This document shows positions 25,801-38,029 of a stretch of 64,000 nucleotides of DNA, one piece after another (within the stretch, counting starts at the first letter, position 1; the number at the start of each line of letters is the position of its first letter). The stretch comes from Euryodendron excelsum. Taxonomy: Eukaryota; Streptophyta; Magnoliopsida; Ericales; Pentaphylacaceae. The notes under the pieces were generated by a model. That model worked only from the letters and a program-made list of their open reading frames with translations. It was not told where the DNA came from and made no database searches. Both the position numbers and the translations under genes were made by a program. Location of the stretch: assembly GCA_033060915.1 (NCBI GenBank), contig CM065398.1:2751001-2815000 (forward strand), written 5' to 3'.

Positions 25801-27018
25801 ACAATTTGCCTATGCGTTTTCATTAAGAAATTAGAATCTGGATTTATTGTCATTACAGTCTATGTTGACGATTTGAATCTTATCGGAATTCCTGAAGAGA
25901 TTACTAAAGCTGTTAATTATTTAAAAGAGGAGTTTGAAATGAAATATCTTGGGAGAACAATGTTTTGTCTTGGACTATAGATTGAGCACTTATCAAATGG
26001 AAAGCTTGTCCAACAATCGGCATATACTGAAAAGGTTTTAAAGCAGTTTTACATGGATAAACCTTATCCATTAAGTTCTCCAATAGTTGTCCATTCACTA
26101 GATATATAGAAAGATCTTTTCTGTCCTCGAGAAGATGGTGAAGAATTTTTTGGTCCTGAAGTACCATATCTTAGTGGAATCGGTGCTCTTATGTATTTTA
26201 CAAATTGTATAATACCTGATATAGCATTTTCTGTCAACTTATTGGCAAGTTCTGTACCAACACAAAGACATTAGAAAGATATTAACCATACACTGCGTTA
26301 CCTATGAGAGATAACTAATATGAGCTTATTCTATTCAAAGGAGTCACAACCTAAATTAATTGGCTATGTTGACACCAGCTACCTTTTTTATCCACATAAA
26401 TTTCAGTCTCAAACTGGGTATGTGTTTACTTATGGTGACACTGTTATATCGTGGAGATTTGTGAAACAAACATTGATTGCAACTTCTTCAAATCATTTAG
26501 AGATAATTACAATTCATGAAGTAAGCCGAGAATGCATCTGACTAAGATCCATGAATCAAAATATTTAAGAAAGTTGTGGATTATCTATAATCAAAGATAC
26601 CTTGATAATATTATACGAAGATAATGCCGCATGTATTGCACCGATTAAAGGAGGCTACATCAAAGGTGATAGAAAGACTCATATTTCTCTAAAGTTTTTT
26701 CATACACATGGACTTCAAAAGAATGGTAATATTGATGTCCAGAAAATACGTTCAAGTGACAATTTGGCAAATTTATTTACTAAAGCACTATCAACTATAA
26801 CATCTTGAGAAACTTGTACTTGGTATTGGTATGTGCCGTCTCGGAAATCTTTTATGAAGCAACCAAGTTTTATTAAACAGGGGGAGTTAAGCACTGTACT
26901 TTTTTTTCCTTTGCTAACGTTTTTTTCTACCAAATTTTCCTAGCAAGGTTTTAATGAGGAAGTTTTCACATGCCCAAAAAGTATATATTGTACTATTTTG
27001 TGGTCATCTAAGGGAGAG
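22863..27018 (+). pseudogene. Copia-1 gag 3' part and pol, degenerate
   Basis: A CxxC zinc knuckle (CGMKGHWSRIC) lies near 22985-23020, RLGHPG of the pre-integrase region near 23785, and integrase-like sequence at about 23930-24560. The RT begins with DYDETYSPI at about 25490 and the YVDDLN catalytic motif is near 25860. RNase H holds YEDNAACIAP at about 26610 and a LANLFTKAL-type C-terminus at 26760. Each block is in a different or interrupted frame, so the element cannot make protein. Confidence 0.85.
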
Positions 27019-27414
27019 TGTTTCGTAATGATGATGCCATCATATTGGATGACCATCAAAATTGGCCATCACCGCCTTTTGTTTGTCTTGCCCATTAAGA
27101 TACCTCGTCAGTTTTGATTCAGTATAAATATAGGAACAGGGTATAAAATACAAGACAACCAAAATAGATAGAAAATAGAAAGAGGAAAGCAAAGGGAAAA
27201 TAGAAGAAAGTGAAGTATAAGTAAATCCTCAAAGATCATATTGTGTTCTATTTATTTCTGTACTATCAATAAAGTCTTGGGTAGTCTAGAAAATCAACTC
27301 CTAATTGTTCCAAAAGAACTAATATGATAAATATTTAACAGTTCCTGAAGAACTATTCACTATACTTTGTCTTAAGTTATTTTATCTGCATTATATTCTT
27401 TTAGTTCTCTAACA
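27019..27414 (+). repeat. Copia-1 right LTR
   Basis: 396 bp, TGTTTCGTAATGATG to CTAACA, homologous to 18155-18545 and followed by the AACTC target duplication. Confidence 0.92.
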
Positions 27415-27549
27415 AACTCAAAATTGTCATATATTAGAGGGTTGTTTGAGTGTATATCTTTATCAGCTTAACAAAAAAAAAAAAAAAACATCATATATTG
27501 ACTCTTCAAAAAGCAGGTGTGAATGAAATCTAAGAACTTATGGATTTAC

Positions 27550-27623
27550 CTGATCAACAACAACTTTAAGCAACTGTAGGTCACTGTGCAAGAAACCTGT
27601 GAAGGCCTTGTATAGCTGACAAT
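27550..27623 (-). pseudogene. LCB1: LCB1 pseudogene, seventh exon remnant
   Basis: After an AG acceptor the minus strand reads LSAIQGL and, 30-40 bp later in another frame, DLQLLKVVVDQ, ending at a GTAAAT donor. In intact LCB1 these two words are separated by a longer stretch, so an internal deletion of roughly 55 bp is inferred. The exon lies only 22 bp from the left end of copia-2, on the far side of that element from the six upstream exon remnants. Confidence 0.7.
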
Positions 27624-27644
27624 CTTATAATTGCCCATATAAGA

Positions 27645-27865
27645 TGTTAATATATATTCTATATATTTTAGTACATATCATATATATATTTGATTGATTC
27701 TTTCTTGCCTTGTTTTACACTTTTCTAGTTTATAGGTTTCTTGTACATCAATCCTTGTAGTCCTATATATGTAGTGTAGGTTTGTAATTCATTTAGTTTT
27801 ATACAATACAAAGATTATTCTCCCTCTCTCTCTCTCTCTCTATCTCCCTTATGGTTATTCTAACA
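27645..27865 (+). repeat. Copia-2 left LTR
   Basis: TGTTAATATATATTC to TTCTAACA, with a CT microsatellite near its end. A degenerate primer-site-like ATAGCATCAAAAC follows at once. It differs from the right LTR mainly in CT-run length and point changes. Confidence 0.92.
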
Positions 27866-28496
27866 TAGCATCAAAACTATAAGCTCCTGCAACCTTTAAA
27901 CCTTGCTTTCACAATCTTAATCTATTGTTTCTGCACTATTATGCTAATCTATCTCATTTTTTGTATTTTTGCCGATGCCAATACTACCTGGATTTCAAAT
28001 ATGAGCACATCATTAGATTCCTCTCAAAAATTTGAGCTGACTCATACAAAAATCAACCTCAGAAGCCTCCACATGCCCCTGCACGCGTGGCTTACCATGT
28101 TAGATCCAGTAGTGGTAGCTTCTTCACGCGCCCTCACGTGCTCATCCACACGCACAACTCCCGCTAACATCATCCGCTGACATCATCCCTAGTAGCCGTT
28201 AACGCCAACCCTCATGACATCATCTGCTAATGCCATGTCCCAGCCACCAGCAACAGCGCCGCCGATCCACCAGAATCGGCTCAGATCGGATTTTGGTTCT
28301 TTTGGCCAGTTCAATCCCTTTTTGAGCTTTTCCTGTCTGGTTCAAAATGGTTCTTGACTAATTTGGGCCTTCTAAATCTAATTTTGTAGTCTGTTTTACC
28401 TAATTTTGCTCTGTTATTGCTGCTTCTCTTGATTTGGACGTCTTTTAATAGTTTTCTTTACTGTTTATGTTTCTGACATTCCATATCTATACAATA

Positions 28497-29403
28497 TGGA
28501 GCATTCTAAGGTATCCAGACTTATCGCTGTCATTCTGGATGGCCCTAATTATATTCTTTGGTCTCAAGTCATGTCTAATTTTCTCAAAGAAAGAAAACTT
28601 TGGCATTATGTCATTGGAGATATTCAGGCACCTGTGAAAAGTGTAGCTGAAATGACTACGGAATTGACTAAACTTAAGGAATGGGACAGTAAGAATCATT
28701 AGATCATCACCTGGTTCTGGAATACATCCATTTCTTCTATCAGTTTCCAGTTTGGACGCTTTGACACAACTCACTCCATCTGGGCCTTCTTGGCCAACTG
28801 CTACACCATTGTCAATCTTGCTCATCAGTACCAGCTTCTGATTTTTTTACATCGTCTGAAATAGGAATCTGGCTAGTTCATCAATGCCTTCCTGTCTCAA
28901 AGGTATACTCTGTGAGACCAATTGACTCTGTCTGAGCCTACTCAGATCTGCTCTGCTGATGTTGCTTAGTGTGCTCTTTATCGTGATTAACAGCGCTTGA
29001 TTATGTTTCTCCCGGCTCTCACTAATGTCTTTCAGCATGTTTGAGCCTTTCTTCTACATCATTGCCCTCTTCCTACCTTAGAACAAGCTATTTTTGAGCT
29101 TTTATTGAGGAGACTTGTCTTGGTCTCATTCGGCCATCACTAGTGGATAGTGTCCTTGCAACATCTAGTTCCCACTCCACCACTTCTTTTAGAGGCTCTT
29201 TTAGTGGTTCTCGAGGTTCTTTGGCTTTTAGTGGTTTTTGTAGCTCTTGTACTAAGCTTATTGGGATGTTTTCTAGTCATCCTTCCTGAGACGATACTTG
29301 CACATTTTGCTATGCCACTGACCATCATTTACTTACCCATCCCATTGGGATCTGCCGACATTGTCATCGTTGTGGTCTGGGTCACTATCTTGCTAACTGC
29401 CTA
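28497..29403 (+). pseudogene. Copia-2 gag region with zinc knuckle
   Basis: It opens with VILDGPNYILWSQVM and KERKLWHYVIGDI, characteristic of UBN2-type copia gag, then is interrupted by a stop near 28700. It resumes in other frames and ends in a zinc knuckle CHRCGLGHYLANC encoded at 29362-29400. Confidence 0.85.
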
Positions 29404-29484
29404 AAAAATTAGCACCACCGAGACTTTTGCCTTCAGTCTGCTGTTGCCCTTGTTGAGGATTCTGTTGTTCCCTCCTGCTTCTCT

Positions 29485-29922
29485 GTGATCAGTATCAGTG
29501 ATCTGCTAGCACACTTTCAACAGTTCATGTCTACCTTTGGTAATCCACCTTCTACTGCCTTATTTGCCATTTTAGGTATTTCTTCGTGGTTCTTCGATTC
29601 TTGGTGCAGCAATCATATGACTTATGACTTGTCTGCCTTTTCTTTCAAATCTTCTGTGTCTGCTCTCCCTCTCATTTATATTGCTGATGGTTCTTATATG
29701 ACTATTGATCATGTTGGTCCTGTCTCCACTTCCACTCTCACACTTCCTTATACTTATTACATTCATAAACTCACACTGAATCTTATATCTGTTGGTTAAT
29801 TATGTGATCTTGGCTTACTATTCTTTTCTCTTCTACTAGATGTGTTGTGCAGGATCCGCGGATGGGACAGACTCTTAGGATAGGCTGTAAACATGGTCCC
29901 CTGTTTCATCTCATTCACTTTC
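29485..29922 (+). pseudogene. Copia-2 protease and start of pre-integrase
   Basis: SWFFDSWCSNHMT (about 29578-29620) is a decayed form of the copia aspartic protease site DSGAS.HMT, with the catalytic Asp kept but SGA changed to SWC. YIADGSYMTIDHVG follows, and then a CVVQDPRMGQT-like stretch (about 29840) that begins the pre-integrase domain and is broken by the solo LTR. Confidence 0.82.
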
Positions 29923-30106
29923 ACCTTTGTAAGCACCCTATTTTTGCCTGCTTAGCTATCTCCGGCTCGACCGAATCTAGTTTCAAACATTACAACACAT
30001 ACGAGCCCAAGTTGGCTCTTTCAAACTCCAATCCAATCAGCTGGTTACTTCTCTGGCTCATAAGACCTAATTGAAGTTGAAAAGACCATATTGCTCTTGG
30101 GCACTC

Positions 30107-30445
30107 CAGGCAGCTTTTTGAGACCGGGTGGTATCGGGAACCAATGCTATCCAAGTAGCTTCCTGAGATCGGGCGATCTCGGGAACCAATACATTATCAA
30201 ATTCCAAACGGTTAACTTCTGGCGCCTGTTAGCCCGCTAATGTAGAATGTCTATCATTCGGTAGTTCTCTAAAACCAGGCAATCTTGGGGACCAACACCA
30301 CCCTATAGGTAGCTTTTTGAGATCGAGCAATCTTATGAACCAACACCACCATACAAGTAGCTCTCTGAGATAGGGCGGTCTCAGGGACCAACACTGTATA
30401 GGTAGCTTTTTGAGACCAGGCGGTCATGAGAACCAACACCTAGGT
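30107..30445. repeat. Minisatellite in the giant LTR (about 60-bp unit)
   Basis: About six imperfect copies of a unit containing TAGCTTTTTGAGAYCRGGCG, then TCTCGGGAACCAACAC-like sequence. Confidence 0.8.
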
Positions 30446-30939
30446 TAATATCGACGCCTACTAGCCCGACTTAGTGAAAAATGACCAAACCTGCCCCTTG
30501 GCCTCTAGGCACGCCTTTGAGAAAGTTCAAAATCCCTCAATACGGTAAGTCCACCCTTTCAAAATGTTCCTAGATAATTAGGCGTACTTAATACGCCATC
30601 CTGACCAATTCTGGCCCCGTTCCAGTCAACTTCGGTCAAATCCTAGTACGGTACAAATCCCCTAAGCATCCTAGTACGGTACAAATCCCACCAAATAATG
30701 AAAACACCTTCCAGGATAGACCCTGAAGAGTCCGGCATGCTTAATATGCTACTCCAATCCATCCTGACTCTTTTTGAATAATTCCAGTCAAAATAATCAA
30801 TTCACCCCTAGTGGCCCAAGCGCTCTCCGAAACCACACTAGCTCTAGATACCAAACTAGTAGATCCTATCAGACGCTCATGTTCAATCCAATGTGAGCCC
30901 CATGACTCTAAACACTTCTAAGTCAATGAAAGTCTCCTG

Positions 30940-31375
30940 GAGCATCTCACAGACGCTCCGCTAGAGATGTATTTTCTTCCCGATTCTTGGGTTATAATGC
31001 ACTGTCAAATGACTTGAGAAATGCGTAAATCAGAGAATTCCCAAAATCTTGTCCATATGTCTTTCCATTGATATGACTCAATTGAATAGATTGCTTCTCA
31101 AAACCCCCGATTGCATGGCTTGAAAATTGTAACTTTTAGTAACCCCTAGAGCGTCTCATAGATGCTCTGCCAAGGTTGTCTTTTTCTCCAATTCCCTAAT
31201 TATAATGTACTGTCAAACGACTTGAGAAATGCGTAAATTAGAAAATTTCTAAAAGTATTTTTAGAGCACTTTACATCGGTACGGTCCGATCAGAGAGATC
31301 ATTTCCCAAAGGCCCCGATTGTGTGGCCTAAAAACTGCTACTTTTAAACATCTATGGAGAGTATCGCAGATGCTT
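30940..31375. repeat. Direct repeats of about 200-bp period in the giant LTR
   Basis: Blocks at about 30950-31050 and 31145-31250 share ATAATGYACTGTCAAAYGACT and GAGAAATGCGTAAAT. A partial third copy (ATCGCAGATGCTTCG) lies at about 31362. Confidence 0.7.
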
Positions 31376-31718
31376 CGCAAAAGTGTGTTTTTATACACGC
31401 TTCCCGAGATAATATCTCACTCTTTCGAACACCTTTCAAGCTCCCCAAAAATTTTAGGTTCTTAAGAAACACTAGGAGAACATCATGGACGTGACTAATT
31501 TCTCTGAATCCTTCTCGGATTGCACAATTATTAAGGCAAAGTTTAAAAAAAAATTCTCGGTGGCAGAGCATATTCTACATGTGCCTAGATTGTGATTAGA
31601 TTGATCAAAACTTTACTTGCTCCCTAAGTTGAGTTAGTACAGAATGTGCCATGTGGCGTTCAAACAATGGAACAGTACTGTCACATGTAGTACATGTACC
31701 AACCCTCGCCAATTTGCT

Positions 31719-31726
31719 TATAAATA
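31719..31726 (+). promoter_or_regulatory. TATA box of the giant LTR
   Basis: TATAAATA followed by a CTCTCTCTGTG stretch, a typical U3/R boundary. It lies about 1.8 kb into the LTR. Activity is not implied. Confidence 0.6.
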
Positions 31727-33208
31727 CAGGCCTCTCTCTGTGTATATTCCAAAATCGAAAACAGTAGCGAAGTTCTGCAGAAATAATTTCTGAACCTCAA
31801 AATTCTATATACACCTCACCCTCCAAGCACCTAAGTTAGATTTCACCTCTCTCTAACCTATACACTCTACCTACAAAGCCTACAATGCTATAGAAGAGCT
31901 ATTTCCAGCCCCTTCAAGCCTCTCTAAGGCTATTCAAGTTCAAGACAAGGCATCCATGGAAGCTTAAAAGTGCTTTGAAAGCAAAAGGTAGTATTCTTTT
32001 TTACATTTTTGTCATCCCTACTCTTCTCTTCTCCCTCATAGCCTATTTAAGCTATTCTCTATTTTAAACCCCCATATTCTACTCCCATTTTCGTGCATGC
32101 TTGAAACAAGTGAGCTCCTAGTTCATGCCTAAAGGAAAGCTTGTGAGAGCCACCATGTAGGGGGATCTCTCACTAGCCTACTTTAAGATGATATGGCCTT
32201 GGAGCACCTTGCAATTTAGTGTGACCTATAGCCTTGTATGATTCCATGACCTATGTTTGCATATAGTTACCATGTTCATGTATTGCATGCTTGGCCCCAT
32301 TTTCATGTTCATCATCATTTTTCAAAAACCTTCACGATCTCATTTCTATGTTTTTTTCAGATTCCATATTCAAGTGTTTTCCTAAAAATGGTTTTAGGAG
32401 TTGGTGCCCTGAAGCCTAGATCAAACCCTCAATTTTCACATATTAGAAAACCTCCCTTTAAGCCCCTTGACTTTATTTTGCATTCTTCTATTTTTTTACA
32501 TTTCATGTTGTATGAAATTGACTTTCAAACCCTTCTCTTCTATATTGACTTTTAAGAATTTACTCTCTTGAACCTTGTGGCTGAAATGGTCCCTTGGAAC
32601 CCTCTTTTGAGTGGTTTTCCCATCATCATGACCATATGAACCCTAGTTCATTAGAATTGGTTCTTTACACCTCAAAAGTGTTTTTCAAAACAACCCTCTT
32701 CAAGAAGGATTTTCAAAATTTCATTCTCTTTAATTTGTATAAAAACGGCTTTCCAAACCTACTATCTTCATATTGATTTTTAGAAATTTTGCTCTCTTGA
32801 ATATCGTGATTGGAATGGTCTCATGAAGTCCTCTTTGGAGTGCTTTTCCTCAAATCAACTATATGAACCCTTATTCTTTAGAGTAGTTTTCAATATCTTA
32901 AAAATGGTTTTCCAAGATCTCTTTTCCAAAGATAATTTTCAAATGTTCATTTTCTCTAATGTTCAACTAAAAAAAGTATTCAAAACTATCTATTCATTAT
33001 TGTTTTTCACAAGTTTTACTCTCTTGAGTTAGTGGTTGCAATGGTTCCAAGGCAACCCTCTTTTGAGTGGTTTTCAAATAGCAACCATATGAACCCAACA
33101 CTCACTTAAGTGGTTTTCATAAAATAGTTTGCAAAACACTTTTAAGTTTCATGCATAAAACCATATTTCCAAAACCACTAGTTCCAAACCCTAGTTCAAA
33201 ACCACCTT

Positions 33209-33413
33209 TTAATCCTAGATTAACTTGACCCTAGTTATCCAATCCTAGGTTAACCTAACCCAAGTTAGTTAACCCTAGGTCACCTTAACCTTAGGTTAAC
33301 CTAACCTTAGTTAATTAAACCTAGGTCAACCTAACCCTAGTCCACCTAACCTTCATTGTCCAACCCTAGGTTAACCTAACTCGAGTTAGTTAACCCTAGG
33401 TCAACCCAACCAA
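33209..33413. repeat. CCCTAGGTTAACCTAA minisatellite
   Basis: Degenerate array of about seven units of roughly 30 bp combining AACCCTAGGT and TAACCTAACCC words, inside the giant LTR. It resembles telomere repeats in part but lacks regular TTTAGGG periodicity. Confidence 0.8.
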
Positions 33414-35084
33414 GGTTTGTAGGCTTGAAGGGTCCAATTCAAAGACCTTTTTTCAAATAATCTTTCAATTCAAGATCATTTTCATAACATGCTTTCAAAA
33501 ACATCCTACTTTCTTGAGATTTTAAAAAATCAACTCCAAAATCCTTTTCAAATATTCCCATACTCTATCTTCAAAAATACTTCTAAGAAATTTTCTTAAA
33601 ATTTGTCCCAACTAAAATAGCTAGTTCTTAAAACTACTTTCAAAATGTTTCCAAAGAACTCACAATCCCAAAATATCCCTAACCCTATATGGTTAGGGAT
33701 TCCGACGGAAGGTGATACATCGAAATACCACTTTCAAGGTTGTCCATATTAGAGTTTCAAAACCCCAAGTATTTTCAAACATCACATTCTTAGGACAACT
33801 TTAATCATTCCATGGTTAGGATTGATCAAATATAAGTGAGATATTTAAGAAGGGTTCTACAACCTTAAAGCTTTAAAAACCAAAAAAGAAGTTTGTAGCC
33901 CATTTTCCAAACTCGTTTTCAAAACTCATAACCCTAAAAGAGTTTAGTTCCTCAATGACTAATCTCTTAAAGGTAATGAAACATAAAACATGCCTTTTAT
34001 AAAGTATTCAAACACTTCTTTTGAAAGCATTTCGAAGACAAGTTCACATGAGCATTTCCAATCCAAACTCTGCCTCCAAAGTTTTTAAAACAAGTTTCAA
34101 AATGCTTCCAAAACTCACTTGAGTTGTTTAAAAAACATTTCAAAACTCTCTGGAGTTAATTTCAAAAACGTTTAAAATCATCTTCAAACTCGAGTTTAGA
34201 AACCCTTCAAACATCCCAAGTCCTATTTCAAAAGTATTTTTCTAAACTCTCAAGTTTTCCTTTTTCAAAGACTTCAAAGTATCTTCAAACTTTTTCAAAG
34301 ACCTCAATGTGTCTTAAAAAACATTCCAAAGGCCCCAATGCCCCTCTTTTCTATTGGGCCCTTGCCTGAACTATGAATGACCTGATTATTGCCAAATGAG
34401 ACATGTAGATAATCTAAACTGGTGCAGTCATAACCTTTATTTAACCCCAAGTTCGCTTTTCAAAAGTTTCTATCAATTTAAAATTCCTATCTTAAATCCT
34501 TTTAAGATTGTCATGTTTTCAAACATCTTTTTAAAAACATACATCATGGATCATTCATTCAAAAAAGCGATGATCAAACTTATTTTTCAAAATTCTAAAG
34601 TGGATATTAAGCGAATATTAGTAACTGGTTATTCAAGTGAGTGAATTAAGGGTGATTAGACAAGTAGGTACCGAAAGGGCGGGGTAGGGTGATGATCTTA
34701 GGATATCTTCTCTACATGTAACTAACCCCCATACCATAGATTTTCATATTTCGAAGACCAAAATTGGAGTCACGTTTTTAAACGAGCTTTTAAAAGGTCA
34801 TTAAAATCTCTTTTCCAAAAACCTTCTTAAAAAGAATATTTTCAAAACCTTTTCGAAAAACCTAAGTTTAGTCTTTGGATTACACTTAGTTTTAGGTGAC
34901 CTAATACATTTTTAACTATTTTAGGTGGCAACTCTCAGTTTTTTCAAAAAGCCCTTAAATCAAATCAAAATTTCAAGTTCAAACCTAGTCGCACTCGTCC
35001 TTCTAGGAGGATGAGTTCTACTGAGACAACACTGTGCTTTTTCTCGGGCCAAGAGGGCTTAGTTCCAAAAATCGGGGTGCGACA

Positions 35085-37803
35085 ACCTTCCTACTCAGAT
35101 TGCTGCTGTCATCGCTGCTATTACTTCATTTGCTCCCCCCTCCTCTCTTGGTCTTTGGCACTCACATTTAGGTCATGTTTCCTTAGGTCATTTACGTTTT
35201 TTCTTTTATCCAAAGGTGTTTTAGGTTATGTTCCTAATGAACACCTTGATTGTCAGTCCTATCAATATGCAAAATAGGCGGCCTTATCCTCTAATAACAG
35301 TACTTCTTTTTCCTTAGCTCCTTTTGACTTAATTCATTATGATGTTTGGGGACCTTGCCCCAATTCTACTGTAGGAGGATCCAAGTATTTTGTTATATTT
35401 GTCGATGATTTCTCTAGATATACTTGGATTTATCTTTTGCAAAATCGAACTCAATTTCAACAAACTCATTTTGATTTTGCGCATACGGTCAAAACATAAT
35501 TTTTTTTGTGACATTAAAGTCTTTCGGTCTGATGATGCTCACGAATGTTGTGATAATTTTTTTCTTGCCTTTCTTTGCGAGCATGGTACAGTTCCTCATT
35601 GTTTTTGTCTTGGTACTTTCCAACAAAATGACAGTGCTGAACCTAAACATTGTCATCTCCTTGATACTACCCATGCTCTTTTTATTTCTGCCTCTTATCC
35701 TAAGCGATTTTGGGGTGAAGCTGCTTTCACTGCTGCTTACACCATTAATCATGTACCTTCTGCTCTTCTTAGTAACCTCACTCTTTATGAGTGTCTGTAT
35801 GGTACTGCCCCTGATTATCATTTCCTTTGTGTTTTTGGGTGTACTTATTTTGTTTTACTTCAGCCTCATGAGCATACCAAATTGGAGCCTCGAGCTTGCC
35901 TTTGTTGCTTTTTAGGCTATAGGATTGAACACAAAGGTTATCAATGTTGGGTTCCCTTATCCAAACATCGTTGTGTCTCTCGCCATGTTGTTTTTGAGAA
36001 TATAAGATGCTTTTTTCGTTATCTCCATTTCATTTATCCTCTCCTCATATCTCTCGCTACTTCACTGATCCTGTTATTAAGCTTTTTTCTAAGGATGCTG
36101 ATATACCTACTGCTAAGACACCTGTTGTGCCTCCTATGATAGTCTATCCGAAGGCGTCTCCATCTGCTGATCCTACTCCTTTTGCTTGCTATTCTTTGTC
36201 TAATCCATCTCTGTCCTCTTCTTTTGATGAGCCCATTGTTTGGCATTCTACTTGGGTAAGGGACATTCCTACTCACTTTCATAATTATTATTATTTCTCC
36301 ACTATTCTTGCTCAACATAAGCCTTGCTCCTATTCGAAGCCAGTTCTAACCCTCTTTGGCAGCAAGCTATGGATGTTGAATTGCAGGCCTTTGCCAAGAC
36401 TCACACTTGGGACTTGGTTGATCTCCTTCCTGGTAAATATGTGATTGGGTGTTGATGGGTCTATAAGATCAAGACTTGTTATGTGGAACGTTACAAAGCC
36501 CATTTGGTTGCCAAAGGATTCACTTAGGAGTATGGCATTGACTATGAGGAGACTTTTGCTCATGTTGCTCGTCTCACTTTTGTTCAGAGTCTCATTGCCA
36601 TTGTTACCGTTCATCAATGGCCCTTGTATCAGATGGATGTCAAGAAAGCTTTGTTTAATGGTGATCTCTCTAAGGAAGCCTATATGCAGCCTCCTCTTGG
36701 TTCTACTCATTCTACACATAAGGTCTGCAAGCTTCGCCGTGCTCTACATGGTCTTAAGTAAGCTCCTCATGCCTGGTATGCCAAATTTAATTTCACTATC
36801 AGTGAGCTTGGCTTCTCTTCTAGTGATTATGATTTTGCTCTCTTTGTTTATAAGACTACATGTGGCACTGTTCTCCTTCTTTTTTATGTGGATGATATGA
36901 TCCTCACTGGTGATGATATGCATTGTATTTTTTAGCTCAAGGACTTTCTTAGTAGACAGTTTGAGATGAAGGATCTTGGTCCTCTTAGTTACTTGTTTGG
37001 TCTTGAGTTATCCTCTACTTCTACTAGTTATTCTCTCTCTCAGGCCAAGTATGCCTTAGACCTTCTTATTCGTGTTGGTTTCATTGATGGTAAGATTGCT
37101 TTCACACCTCTGGAAGCTAATGTGGGTCTTACTCCTCTAAATGGTGATCCTTTGTCTGATGCTAATATCTATTGAGAACTTATCAGTAATATTATTTACC
37201 TCACTGCTACTCGCCGTGACATTGTCCATACTATTCACCTTGTCAGTCAGTTCTTGTTTTTACCTCGTTTCACTCACTATACTACAGTTCTTCGTATTCT
37301 TTGTTATGTTAAAGGTATCTTGTTTCATGGTCTTCATTATTCTTGCCACTCTTCTCTATAACTGCATGCTTATTTTGATGTTGATTGGGCTAGTGATCCT
37401 ACTGATTGTCATTTTACTACCAGGTTCTGCTTCTTTCTTGGTGATTCTCTCATTTCTTAGTATAGTAAGAAGCAAACTCTTACTGCTCGCTATAGCATTG
37501 AGGCTGAATAACGAGCACTGGTTGATTCCACTCAGGAACTTTTCTGGCTTCGGTGGTTGCTTTAAGATATGTGTATTTCTTATTCTAGTGCTATTGTTCT
37601 TCATTGTAACAATCGCAGTGTTATTATGATTGCTCATAATGTGTTTCATGATCACACCAAGCACATTGAGATTAATTGTCTCTGTGACATCTGCTGATTA
37701 GACTATTGATATCTTCATAAAATCTAATCCCCCAGAAAGGTTTCATGATCTAGTTTCCAAACTCAATTTGGTCTTTGCATTATCACCTTGAGTTTGTGGG
37801 GGC
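35085..37803 (+). pseudogene. Copia-2 integrase, RT and RNase H
   Basis: After the solo LTR the pre-integrase word LWHSHLGHVS (about 35155) appears. The integrase core follows with YDVWGPCPN (35340) and FVDDFSRYTW (35400). The RT holds QMDVKKALFNGDL (36630) and the catalytic YVDDM (about 36885). RNase H-like sequence runs to about 37760. Frames shift repeatedly and TAG or TGA stops interrupt them, so the element is inactive. Confidence 0.88.
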
Positions 37804-37984
37804 TGTTAAAATATATTCGATATATGTTATTATATACTATATATATATTTGATTGATTCTTTCTTGCCTTATTTTACACTTTTCTAGTTTATAGGTCTTC
37901 TTGCACAACAATCCTTATAGTCCTATATATAGTGGAGGTGTCTTCTATTTTAATTCATTCAGTTTTACACAATATAAAGATTAT

Positions 37985-38029
<45 letters not shown>

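Larger units (their letters stand above)
18155..27414 (+). mobile_element. Copia-1: degenerate Ty1/copia retrotransposon with nested insertions
   Basis: LTRs at 18155-18545 and 27019-27414 begin TGTT and end TAACA. They are flanked by identical AACTC at 18150-18154 and 27415-27419. A purine tract (AAGGGAGAG) immediately precedes the right LTR. The internal order is gag, zinc knuckle, integrase, RT and RNase H, the copia arrangement, all interrupted by stops and frameshifts. The gag region is split at 19402/22863 by a 3.46-kb chimeric insertion. The element lies in an intron of the LCB1 pseudogene. Confidence 0.92.
29928..35084 (+). mobile_element. Giant solo LTR (5157 bp) inserted in copia-2
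   Basis: It starts TGTAAGCACCC and ends GGGGTGCGACA, with inverted TG...CA termini. It is flanked by identical ACCTT at 29923-29927 and 35085-35089, and the copia-2 coding homology resumes directly after. No gag or pol, no second copy of the ends, and no primer site or internal purine tract were found, so it fits an LTR left after LTR-LTR recombination. The length and the GTGCGACA end suggest a Ty3/gypsy Ogre/TAT-type LTR (inference). It contains a TATA box at 31719 and several minisatellites. Orientation is taken from the TATA box. Confidence 0.85.

Noticed and set aside
29150..29404. A hydrophobic 84-codon frame that could look like a small membrane protein
   Set aside because: It is an alternative frame of the copia-2 gag/zinc-knuckle region, whose correct frames give recognisable motifs.
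33209..33413. Interstitial telomere
   Set aside because: Units are about 30 bp and contain CCTAGGTTAACC; regular 7-bp TTTAGGG/CCCTAAA periodicity is absent and the array sits inside an LTR.
36445..37629. Leucine/valine-rich hydrophobic frames resembling membrane proteins
   Set aside because: They are out-of-frame readings of the T-rich copia-2 RT and RNase H region.
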